From the NCBI RefSeq assembly GCF_040395035.1, contig NZ_JBEBRB010000025.1:1-37906 (forward strand): a DNA stretch of 37,906 bases. The letters are read 5' to 3'. Below are positions 31,938 to 37,906 of the stretch, piece by piece. The notes beneath the pieces were generated by a model. It had not been told where the DNA came from. It saw only the letters and a program-made list of their open reading frames with translations, and did no database searches. Source of the DNA: Parapedobacter lycopersici_A. GTDB lineage: Bacteria; Bacteroidota; Bacteroidia; Sphingobacteriales; Sphingobacteriaceae. The position numbers were made by a program, and so were the translations under genes. Within the stretch, counting starts at the first letter, position 1. Each line of letters begins with the position of its first letter.

Positions 31938-32294
31938 ATGAAAATGGATAATGCAAGAATATATAACATGTCTTTTGCGGGCGTCTATCCGATGTATATA
32001 CAGAAAGCGGAAAAAAAGGGGCGTACAAAAGCCGAGGTGGACATGCTTATCTTTTGGCTAACAGGCTATGACGCACAAACACTGCAGCAGCAGATTGATA
32101 GGAAGACAACCTTTGAAACCTTTTTCGCCGAAGCACCCCGGATAAACCCAAATGCTTCAAAAATTACCGGGGTAATCTGTGGGTATCGGGTGGAGGAGAT
32201 CGATGACAAGCTCGTACAGCAGGTCCGCTATCTGGATAAACTGGTGGATGAACTGGCGAAAGGGAAAGCCATGGAAAAGATTTTAAGAGAATAA
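31938..32294 (+). CDS. DUF2200-family protein
   Basis: The 118-residue cytoplasmic protein matches the DUF2200 family strongly: RIYNMSFAGVYPMYIQKAEKKGRTKAEVD at residues 7-35 (in parts) and the motifs IFWLTGYD and NPNASKITGVICGYRVEEI. The biochemical role is unknown. It is a lone plus-strand gene. ATG 31944, two codons later, is an alternative start. Confidence 0.93.
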   Translation: MKMDNARIYNMSFAGVYPMYIQKAEKKGRTKAEVDMLIFWLTGYDAQTLQQQIDRKTTFETFFAEAPRINPNASKITGVICGYRVEEIDDKLVQQVRYLDKLVDELAKGKAMEKILRE

Positions 32295-32331
32295 ACAGTC
32301 GGGATATATCGCTTAAAAAATGCGACTTCCC

Positions 32332-32865
32332 TCATAGCCCGAATGCAGCCGGGTATTTAACCGTGCCACTGACGTGCTGCAAGGCACCTTCAATCAGCTC
32401 AATGGCCATACAGTTTTCGTCAGGCACTTCAAACGGAAGAGCAATCCCGAATTCCCTTGCCAAACGGTATCCAAACTTTGGGTAGTAATTTTCATGCCCC
32501 AATAATACGATGGCTCCAAAACCCAATGCGATTGCCTGCTGATGAGCCGCCTGCATGAGTCGCCCCCCAATTCCTTTCCCCTGATATTCGGGTAACACCG
32601 CTATGGGGGCCAGGGCTAGCGCGACGGCCTCTTGCCCGGATTCATTGCTAATGTTAATTCTGGTCAACAGCACATAACCAACGAGCCGGCCGCCGATTTC
32701 AGCGACAAGCGACAATTCAGGCACAAATGCATCGGAATTCCGCAGGCGCTCCACTAAAAACTGCTCCTGATGATCGCTTTGTACTTCATGTTCAAAAGCG
32801 CGCCTTACCACCTCAAAAGTAGCACTGAAATCCGTTTCTTCTTCTTTACGTATGATGACCTCCAT
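32332..32865 (-). CDS. GNAT-family N-acetyltransferase
   Basis: The 177-residue protein has the GNAT fold. Motif A is LALAPIAVLPEYQGKGIGGRLM, with the acetyl-CoA-binding QGKGIG at 95-100. The GHENYYPKFGYRLA segment is typical of the YhbS-like group. It probably transfers an acetyl group from acetyl-CoA to a small amine or protein; the substrate is unknown. It lies 51 bp downstream of the methyltransferase gene on the same strand, so the two may share a transcript. Confidence 0.92.
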   Translation of the reverse strand: MEVIIRKEEETDFSATFEVVRRAFEHEVQSDHQEQFLVERLRNSDAFVPELSLVAEIGGRLVGYVLLTRINISNESGQEAVALALAPIAVLPEYQGKGIGGRLMQAAHQQAIALGFGAIVLLGHENYYPKFGYRLAREFGIALPFEVPDENCMAIELIEGALQHVSGTVKYPAAFGL

Positions 32866-32916
32866 TGGGTAAAGATAGGAATTACCCCCGAACCTCCCTG
32901 ATCCAGCAACGAAATC

Positions 32917-33453
32917 CTATGCTGTTTTTCCGGTAATAACAGCTGCATACATCCTACCTCCATACATCGACTTCCGTTCGCCTATTTTTTCGATGTGCTG
33001 ATACCCGTATTCGGCAAAGTGCTTTTTCAGTTTCTGAAAAGGAACAGGATACGGCACCCATTGATTAGCTATCGTATGATCGTATTCTACAATAAGAAAG
33101 GATGGCTGCGCGGCGAAATATTTTTCCAGTTTTTGGATTAAAGCTTCTTTATCTTTCACAAAATGCAGCGCATTAGCCAGTAATATTCCCTGTAACGACT
33201 GCAGGCCCAGCTCCCCGGCCACGAAATCGGCCTGTTGAAAAGATACGGATACTTCATTGCCCATAATAGCCGGTAGCTGCTGATAGGTCCTGTCAACCGC
33301 TGTGATGCGACTGTGGACCGGAAGATAAGCAGCCAGCACTTCCGTAAACACGCCATTACCACAACCCAGATCGGCCCAGTGCTGCGGCGCGTCCCATGCC
33401 AACCGCGAAGGTAAACGGCTAAAGAGTGTGTAATAATTGTGATTCGTTTTCAA
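32917..33453 (-). CDS. Class I SAM-dependent methyltransferase
   Basis: The 178-residue protein has motif I WADLGCGNGVFTEVLA (26-41), an acidic residue after beta-2 (ITAVDRTY) and motif IV-like GILLANALHFV. The only in-frame start is TTG at 33453. An ATG lies 5 nt upstream in another frame, so a 1-nt error in the T-run could hide the true start. It is followed by a GNAT gene. The substrate is unknown. Confidence 0.85.
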   Translation of the reverse strand: MKTNHNYYTLFSRLPSRLAWDAPQHWADLGCGNGVFTEVLAAYLPVHSRITAVDRTYQQLPAIMGNEVSVSFQQADFVAGELGLQSLQGILLANALHFVKDKEALIQKLEKYFAAQPSFLIVEYDHTIANQWVPYPVPFQKLKKHFAEYGYQHIEKIGERKSMYGGRMYAAVITGKTA

Positions 33454-33671
33454 AACATTGATATATTAAAGCAGGGCAACGGCATGTGCTGGTTTTGACA
33501 AGGGGACATTTCCACAGCTAGCTGCGCCAGCGCATGGCTGCGCAACATAAACCTATGGTGATTTTTCAGGGTACTCACAGCTAAGCAAAATTGCCGACAA
33601 GGTTGGGCAATCGCGCTCAGCACCGGCTGGAGTCCTTATTGCGTCTCCTTCGAGAACAGCCAGTAACCAAA
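33454..33671. other. Intergenic region between the GMC and methyltransferase genes
   Basis: The 218 bp show no gene and no recognisable promoter box. There is a G+C-rich patch with short TGCGC/GCGCA repeats around 33520-33545. Nothing here is clearly functional. Confidence 0.4.
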
Positions 33672-35357
33672 CTAGAGATCGCCTTTCTTCAATGCATTAA
33701 CTGCATAATCTGCTGCCCGTGCGGTCAGTGCCATGTAGGTAAGCGAAGGATTGACACATGCGGCCGACGTCATCGCGGCCCCATCGGTAACAAAAACATT
33801 TTTAGCATCCCAGACTTGGTTATAAGCATTCAAAACAGATGTTTTCGGATCTCTCCCCATTCGGGCAGCGCCCATTTCGTGAATACCCTGCCCCAGATAG
33901 AACGGGGTTTTGCGTTCCTGCACATCGGTGGCACCGGCGATGGTAAGCATTTCACTGGCTTCTTTGACGATATCTTCGATGATGGCTCTTTCATTTTCCT
34001 TAATTTCCGCATCCATCACCAACACCGGCAGCCCCCACTTATCCCTGACATTTTTGCTCAGGTAAACCTTGTTTTCGTGATAGGGCAGAATTTCGCCAAA
34101 GCCCGTAAGCCCCATCTGCCACATGCCCGGCTCACAAAGCTCTTCTTTCAGGCTGGCTCCGATGCTCAGCTCGCGGACATCGCGCTTCCAACCTGTCCGC
34201 GAGGCACTGCCCTGATAGCCAAAGCCCCGCAAATATGACCGTTTATCCCCGTCTACATTCTGAAACCGGGGGATGTAAATGCCATTGGCCCGACGCCCAA
34301 AAATGTAACGGTCGTCAAAGCCTTCGAATGTACCTGACGCACCATTGTTCAGCGTATGGTCCATGATGTTATGCCCCAGTTCGCCGCTACTGCTGCCGAG
34401 ACCGCCTTCCCACACATCGGTTGCGGAATTCATCAGCACCCAGGCACTGTTCAATGTGGAGGCATTCAGGAAAATCACCTTGGCGTAGTATTCATAGGTC
34501 TGGTTGTTTTCCGCATCGAGCACCGTTACACCTTTCGCTTTTCCGCTGTCCTTGTCGTAAATGATATTCATTACAATAGACCACGGGCGCAGCGTCAGGT
34601 TGCCTGTTTTTATCGCCGCCGGCAGCGTAGACGACTGCGTACTGAAGTAGCCACCGAAGTTGCAGCCGGCGTCGCACTGGTTCTGGTATTGGCAGTTGAC
34701 ACGGCCCGGAAGCGGCTTCGTGAGGTTGGCTACCCGGCCGATAAACATGCGTCGGCTATCGCGGTAGTGCCGGCGTATGCGGTCGGCGACCGCTTTCTCC
34801 ACCACATTCATCTCCATCGGCGGCATAAATTCACCGTCCGGCAGTATGGACAGCCCCTCCCGGCTACCGCTGATGCCAACAAATCGTTCAACGTAGCTGT
34901 ACCACGGTGCAATATCTTGATAGCGGATGGGCCAATCCACCGCAATACCATCCTTAAGGTTCGCTTCAAAGTCCAGGTCGCTCCAGCGGTAGCATTGCCG
35001 GCCCCAGGTCAACGACTTGCCGCCTACCTGATACCCCCGGATCCAGTCGAACCGCTTAACTTCCTCGTATGGGTTTTCGATGTCACTGGCCATGAACTGA
35101 ACATTGCGTTCGTTCATCGGCCAGTGCCTGGACTGGAGTGGCCGCTCGCGGATCATCTCCTGCGAACGGTTAAGCCGGTAAGGATATTCCCAGATAGGCT
35201 TTGATGCGTTGGGGTAATCTTTCACATGTTCTACATTCCGCCCACGTTCCAGCAGGAGTGTTTTCAATCCTTTTTCGCATAATTCCTTTGCTGCCCATCC
35301 GCCACTGATCCCCGATCCGATGACGATAGCATCGTATGTATGCTTATCTGAAGACAT
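33672..35357 (-). CDS. GMC-family oxidoreductase (gluconate 2-dehydrogenase flavoprotein-like)
   Basis: The 561-residue protein has the FAD-binding GSGISGGWAAKEL (14-26) with Glu37 after beta-2. WIRGYQVGGKSLTWGRQCYRW is the GMC signature region. A Cys-rich stretch occurs (NCQYQNQCDAGCNFGG), and the C-terminal active-site part contains IHEMGAARMG and VTDGAAMTSAACVNPSLTYMALTARAADY. No signal peptide is visible. Relatives often work with a gluconate 2-dehydrogenase subunit 3 protein encoded just upstream; none is seen here. It probably oxidises a sugar or alcohol and passes electrons onward; substrate unknown. Confidence 0.92.
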   Translation of the reverse strand: MSSDKHTYDAIVIGSGISGGWAAKELCEKGLKTLLLERGRNVEHVKDYPNASKPIWEYPYRLNRSQEMIRERPLQSRHWPMNERNVQFMASDIENPYEEVKRFDWIRGYQVGGKSLTWGRQCYRWSDLDFEANLKDGIAVDWPIRYQDIAPWYSYVERFVGISGSREGLSILPDGEFMPPMEMNVVEKAVADRIRRHYRDSRRMFIGRVANLTKPLPGRVNCQYQNQCDAGCNFGGYFSTQSSTLPAAIKTGNLTLRPWSIVMNIIYDKDSGKAKGVTVLDAENNQTYEYYAKVIFLNASTLNSAWVLMNSATDVWEGGLGSSSGELGHNIMDHTLNNGASGTFEGFDDRYIFGRRANGIYIPRFQNVDGDKRSYLRGFGYQGSASRTGWKRDVRELSIGASLKEELCEPGMWQMGLTGFGEILPYHENKVYLSKNVRDKWGLPVLVMDAEIKENERAIIEDIVKEASEMLTIAGATDVQERKTPFYLGQGIHEMGAARMGRDPKTSVLNAYNQVWDAKNVFVTDGAAMTSAACVNPSLTYMALTARAADYAVNALKKGDL

Positions 35358-35610
35358 TTTTCGTTTATTTTGGTTAATCTGGCATCCCGACAGGATAATA
35401 CCATGTGGGTACCCATTGGGCCAATGACGGTGCGTTGCACGCCGGCCGCGACTAATATATCCTATTTTCCATAAATTTCAAAGCCCCGAAAAGAACAGGT
35501 GGTCCGCCTTGCCGCGCGGACTATTTTCAGCCTTGCCGGAATTGCCTGGCTTTGGATCTGATCCAACGTGTCAGTTCATCAATGTTATTCCGCGCCCAAC
35601 AGGAACGTAA

Positions 35611-35648
35611 TAGGGGCTTTATAGGGATTTCCCCCTATAAAGTCCCTA
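35611..35648. repeat. Long inverted repeat (16-bp stem, 6-nt loop)
   Basis: TAGGGGCTTTATAGGG (35611-35626) pairs with CCCTATAAAGTCCCTA (35633-35648), with a single G-U pair and a 6-nt loop. The 3' arm contains the first copy of the GTCCCTA repeat that follows. It may be a strong RNA hairpin or opposed protein half-sites. Confidence 0.8.
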
Positions 35649-35674
35649 GCATGTCCCTATGATGTCCCTATAAT
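35642..35674 (+). repeat. Three direct repeats of GTCCCTA with an 11-bp period
   Basis: GTCCCTA occurs at 35642, 35653 and 35664, each followed by a 4-nt spacer ending in AT (GCAT, TGAT, TAAT). A degenerate fourth copy (ATCCGTA) follows at 35675. The 7+4 layout, one helical turn per unit, is the arrangement bound by OmpR/PhoB-type regulators. Confidence 0.75.
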
Positions 35675-35844
35675 ATCCGTATTAAAATTGGGTAAACGAC
35701 AACTCGGAAACGATGGTCGTAACCGCCGGCCGGATAGACTCCCTGTGCGCCGGATTTCAAACACATCCCGATAAGCAATGGAGCTACTTCATGTTCGGTA
35801 TAAGTCAGGTGCATACACGCCTTGCAGATCAGGGCAGATTTGGC

Positions 35845-35852
35845 TATGTTTG
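35845..35852 (+). promoter_or_regulatory. -7 box of the small lipoprotein gene
   Basis: TATGTTTG fits TAnnTTTG and is followed by C. A CTTG at 35821-35824 lies 20 nt upstream as a weak -33 box. The site is only 5 nt before ATG 35858, suggesting a nearly leaderless mRNA, and argues against the longer frame from 35822. Confidence 0.55.
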
Positions 35853-35857
35853 CTTGG

Positions 35858-36196
35858 ATGACAATTACGAAAAATTTCAGGCCCCTCTTCTTTGCCGGTA
35901 TTTTACTGTTGTTGGGCGCGTGTGCGACTACGGCGTACGTGGGCGACCGGTACGCACCGACAACAACTATTGACGTATTCTACTCGGGTAAAGACGTGAA
36001 ACGGGAATATAAAGTCATCGGGCATATTTCAGAAAAATCACCTGGATTAAATGGTGACGAGTGGGCTAAGAAGCAGATCATCGCGAAAGGCCAGGAAGTG
36101 GGGGCCGACGCGGTCATCATTCTGGGATTTAATTATGCGGGGTCAGACGAAGCGGAAAAGTACCAGAAGGCGGAGGCCATCAAGTATACCGACTGA
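35858..36196 (+). CDS. Small lipoprotein, possibly YbjQ/RcsF-like fold
   Basis: From ATG 35858 the protein has 112 residues with a lipoprotein signal and lipobox LGAC (Cys22). The mature domain contains REYKVIGHISEK and then AKKQIIAKGQEVGADAVIILGF, a pattern like the small alpha/beta domains of YbjQ or RcsF type (GADAVI motif). That similarity is suggestive only. It is preceded by the hairpin/repeat region and a TATGTTTG box. Confidence 0.8.
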   Translation: MTITKNFRPLFFAGILLLLGACATTAYVGDRYAPTTTIDVFYSGKDVKREYKVIGHISEKSPGLNGDEWAKKQIIAKGQEVGADAVIILGFNYAGSDEAEKYQKAEAIKYTD

Positions 36197-36270
36197 TGCA
36201 TGGTGCAGCGGACTGCTTAGCAAGGCTATCGGAGCCTAACATCCGGTATTAGAAACACCAAAGCTACCAA

Positions 36271-36300
36271 AATAAAAAGAGACTGCCTTTTTGGACAGTC
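36271..36300 (-). terminator. Intrinsic terminator of the outer-membrane protein gene
   Basis: GACTG (36281-36285) pairs with CAGTC (36296-36300), extended by GCC/GGA bases with one bulge. On the minus strand a T-rich run follows (36280-36271). It lies about 90 nt after the stop at 36388. Confidence 0.7.
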
Positions 36301-36387
36301 CCGTTCATTAATTAATTGCGTTGCCGGGCAATTACACAATGAGTACCCGATAGGCTATTACTTGGATAACCGACCAATAAGCGCCCG

Positions 36388-36924
36388 TCAGAATTTAAAG
36401 GTTAACCCCGCCGACAGGACGGAAACACCGTAACCCAGTTCCGCATACGCACCTAAATTACTATTGAAAAGCCAGCGCCCGCCCAAAAAGCCGGAAAACC
36501 CGAGACCGCTACCGTAACTGTTGCTTAACTCCGTGCCCCCGCCGTCTGCGGAATAGCTGACAATATTATAACCCAACATGGCGCCGCCATAAACGTCCAG
36601 CTCGGGAACCTCGAAACCGTTATAGTGGTAAGCACCGCGCGCCCCGACAATGATATAATTCCATTTAGCCGTATACCCGGGGTCGGTATATTTATACCCG
36701 GTGTTTCCGATATAGCCGCCGAGGCTGATGACTCCCGGGCCGCCGATTTCCCAGAAACCGTGATCAAGCGAAACGCTGATGGCAGGGCGCGCCTTCCCGA
36801 GTCCGCCCAAAGCGGTGCCCAGGCCAACACCGGCATTTACCATGGTTGTTCCTTTTTGGAAAGGCTGCGCGTTGGCCAGTGTGACCATGGTGACAGCCAT
36901 TAAGATTAAGATTGCTTTTTTCAT
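36388..36924 (-). CDS. Outer-membrane beta-barrel-type protein
   Basis: The 178-residue protein has a Sec signal peptide (MKKAILILMAVTMVTLANA, then Gln20). It continues with alternating Gly/aromatic strands (AGVGLGTALGG, YIIVGARGAYHY, DVYGGAMLGYNIVSY, GAYAELGYGVSVLSAGLTFKF). It ends in Phe, as expected for a barrel inserted by BAM. Size fits an eight-stranded barrel of the OmpA/OmpX kind. Function unknown; no partner gene is close. A terminator follows and an inverted repeat lies upstream. Confidence 0.88.
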   Translation of the reverse strand: MKKAILILMAVTMVTLANAQPFQKGTTMVNAGVGLGTALGGLGKARPAISVSLDHGFWEIGGPGVISLGGYIGNTGYKYTDPGYTAKWNYIIVGARGAYHYNGFEVPELDVYGGAMLGYNIVSYSADGGGTELSNSYGSGLGFSGFLGGRWLFNSNLGAYAELGYGVSVLSAGLTFKF

Positions 36925-36967
36925 AAAAATAATTGTTTATTGAGGGTTAATTTTCCTATTCTTCAAC

Positions 36968-37039
36968 AGTATCATTGTGATTGCTTTCTGACAGCTGGTA
37001 TCATGTTCAGTTTTTAATACCCGTTGATGTAATGATACT
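36968..37039. promoter_or_regulatory. Inverted repeat AGTATCATT/AATGATACT upstream of the outer-membrane protein gene
   Basis: The 9-bp arms (36968-36976 and 37031-37039) are perfect and 54 bp apart, with a third partial copy (GTATCATG, 36998-37005) between them. It lies 44-115 bp upstream of the barrel gene start and could be a set of operator half-sites. A possible -7 box (TAACTTTG, minus strand 37065-37058) lies further out. Confidence 0.4.
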
Positions 37040-37088
37040 CCTTCGGGATAGTGCAGGCAAAGTTAGCGGTGCCCGCAGTGCGGCGACA

Positions 37089-37108
37089 CCCCCCAAAGGG
37101 GGTTTTTT
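37089..37108 (+). terminator. Strong intrinsic terminator in front of the ABC gene
   Basis: Six C's, AAA and five G's form a stable hairpin, followed by six T's on the plus strand. No plus-strand gene ends just before it; the nearest, 35858-36196, is 900 bp away. It may end a short unannotated RNA or act in the leader of the ABC gene. Confidence 0.8.
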
Positions 37109-37218
37109 GAGGCGACTCCGTCAGGCGCAGTGGCTGCCAACCACTACTTCCCTCCGCTAGTTATCCTGTAACAACATGATGGTCCGGCCGTCTTACTTAC
37201 CGACAAGTTTTACTATTC

Positions 37219-37857
37219 ATGCACGCATTAACCCTAAGCAGGCTCTCCAAACGATACGGCTATAAAACGGTACTGGACATTCCCGCACATCAATTCTGTG
37301 AAGGCGTAACCTGGATTCAGGGAAGGAACGGTTCGGGGAAAAGCACTTTATTGAAAATAATGGCGGGCTTGCTGGCCTATGAGGGAGATGTCGTCCTCGG
37401 CGGCCTGAATCTCCGCAAACAGCCGATGGCCTATCGCCGCAGGATTGCGTTCGCGGAAAGTGAACCGAGATTCCCCGCGTTTATGACCGGCCTGGATCTG
37501 ATTGGTTTATTCATGCGGGCCAAGCGGGGCAACGCTGCCCGGAAGCAGAAATTCATTGCCGATTTCGGTATGGCGGACTACCTGTCATTCCCCGTCCAGG
37601 AATACTCGGCCGGTATGGTCAAAAAGCTGTCGTTATTATTGGCTTTCCTCGACGATTCGCATTATATCCTGCTGGATGAGCCATGCATCACACTGGACGA
37701 ACAGGCGATCAACAGTCTTTCGCTGTGGGTGGAAGAACGGCGGCTGCTGGGAACCAGCTTCGTGCTTACCTCCCATCAGGCATTTCCACCAGGTATCTCG
37801 ATACAGGAACAGTGGCTGTTGCTCGACGGCCGCTTCCACGCTGCTTCTACTTTATGA
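37219..37857 (+). CDS. ABC transporter ATP-binding protein
   Basis: The 212-residue ATPase has Walker A GRNGSGKST (35-43), Walker B YILLDEP (149-155) with Asp153 and Glu154, and the H-loop His186 in LTSHQ. The signature motif is the variant YSAGM (129-133) instead of LSGGQ. The region of the Q-loop has AFAESEP rather than a Gln. Both variants occur in Bacteroidota exporter ATPases. Its stop codon overlaps the next start (ATGA), so it is translationally coupled to a probable permease gene. Substrate unknown. Confidence 0.93.
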   Translation: MHALTLSRLSKRYGYKTVLDIPAHQFCEGVTWIQGRNGSGKSTLLKIMAGLLAYEGDVVLGGLNLRKQPMAYRRRIAFAESEPRFPAFMTGLDLIGLFMRAKRGNAARKQKFIADFGMADYLSFPVQEYSAGMVKKLSLLLAFLDDSHYILLDEPCITLDEQAINSLSLWVEERRLLGTSFVLTSHQAFPPGISIQEQWLLLDGRFHAASTL

Positions 37858-37906
37858 TTGTACTGGCTAAAGCACTGGTAAAAGTATTCGGCGGAAAGTT
37901 CTACCG
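37854..37906 (+). CDS. Start of a probable ABC permease gene (cut by the window end)
   Basis: An ATG at 37854 overlaps the ATPase stop by 4 nt (ATGA) and stays open for the remaining 17 codons (MIVLAKALVKVFGGKFY). Only these residues are visible. A permease is expected from the operon layout, not from sequence. Confidence 0.6.
   Translation, partial: MIVLAKALVKVFGGKFY

Larger units (their letters stand above)
35358..35857. other. 500-bp divergent intergenic region with structured repeats
   Basis: The gap lies between the GMC gene (minus) and a small lipoprotein (plus). It holds a GTCCGC/GCGGAC hairpin (35502-35521) and, separately, the 16-bp hairpin and 11-bp repeats annotated next. A frame starting at 35713 runs 86 codons but has no coding character. 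Confidence 0.6.
36925..37218. other. Divergent intergenic region with terminator-like element
   Basis: The 294 bp between the barrel gene and the ABC gene hold the AGTATCATT repeats, a TAACTTTG box on the minus strand and the plus-strand terminator. No open frame of useful length is present. G+C-rich stem-forming sequence (37060-37090) precedes the terminator. Confidence 0.5.

Noticed and set aside
34356..35204. 282-codon open frame on the plus strand
   Set aside because: It is antisense to the GMC oxidoreductase gene, has no recognisable domain and no promoter box.
35502..35521. GTCCGC/GCGGAC hairpin as a terminator
   Set aside because: Short stem, only TATTTTC after it, and no plus-strand gene in front.
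35642..35685. CRISPR array
   Set aside because: Units are only 11 bp with 4-nt spacers and no cas genes are present.
35713..35973. 86-codon open frame on the plus strand
   Set aside because: It overlaps the real lipoprotein gene in another frame and lacks any motif.
1..37906. tRNA, rRNA, insertion sequences, prophage or integrase genes
   Set aside because: No characteristic stems, conserved rRNA segments, transposase or integrase motifs were seen on either strand by eye; a dedicated tRNA scan was not possible.

Overview
The window looks like chromosomal DNA of a Bacteroidota bacterium, most likely of the Sphingobacteriaceae/Chitinophagaceae type. Three things support this. Recognisable upstream sites are of the Bacteroidota sigma type (a -7 box TAnnTTTG, sometimes with TTTG about 19 nt upstream) and Shine-Dalgarno sequences are essentially absent. 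Several families are typical of the phylum: a DinB-DnaE pair, an ImuB tail, many small lipoproteins, a GMC oxidoreductase and many AraC regulators. I see no rRNA, tRNA, CRISPR array, transposase, integrase or phage gene. The content is that of a housekeeping/accessory region with many short transcription units.

Layout. 1-384: 3' end of an ImuB-like Y-family polymerase gene. 385-3640: a visibly A+T-richer block with an ECF sigma factor, an overlapping membrane protein (candidate sigma regulator), two tandemly duplicated lipoproteins and a small helical protein. 3665-8703 (minus): two secreted proteins of unknown function, a YaeR-type metalloprotein and a penicillin-acylase-family lipoprotein. 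8890-10212 (minus): a two-gene operon of a collagen-like lipoprotein (29 perfect G-X-Y triplets) and a lipocalin-like lipoprotein. 10360-15482: AraC regulators, a lipoprotein/beta-propeller operon and small membrane proteins. 15501-21035: stress/resistance-type enzymes, including a C-terminally truncated aminoglycoside 6-adenylyltransferase relative, a pentapeptide-repeat protein, a DJ-1/PfpI protein, a VOC protein, two DHFR-like (RibD C-terminal) proteins, an SDR and an AraC regulator.

21038-23611 (minus) is a co-directional AraC / DUF417 / LLM-flavin-oxidoreductase set. The DUF417 protein is a close match to E. coli RclC (YkgB), which suggests a reactive-chlorine or electrophile stress module. 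24012-25571 is a secreted clan-A glycoside hydrolase. 26038-30130 (minus) is a dinB-dnaE translesion synthesis operon with two palindromes in its promoter region. 30430-36924 holds a META-domain lipoprotein, a beta-propeller-like protein with a probable N-terminal frameshift, DUF2200, GNAT, methyltransferase and GMC oxidoreductase genes, a small lipoprotein and an outer-membrane barrel protein. 37219 to the end is the start of an ABC exporter (ATPase, then the first codons of the next gene).

The most interesting points are: the RclC-type module with a two-cysteine AraC regulator; an ImuB tail not followed by a polymerase, with a separate dinB-dnaE operon 26 kb away; the collagen-like/lipocalin operon; a 16-bp hairpin joined to 7-bp repeats spaced every 11 bp at 35.6 kb, laid out like sites for an OmpR/PhoB-type regulator; and a strong intrinsic terminator at 37.1 kb with no gene in front of it.
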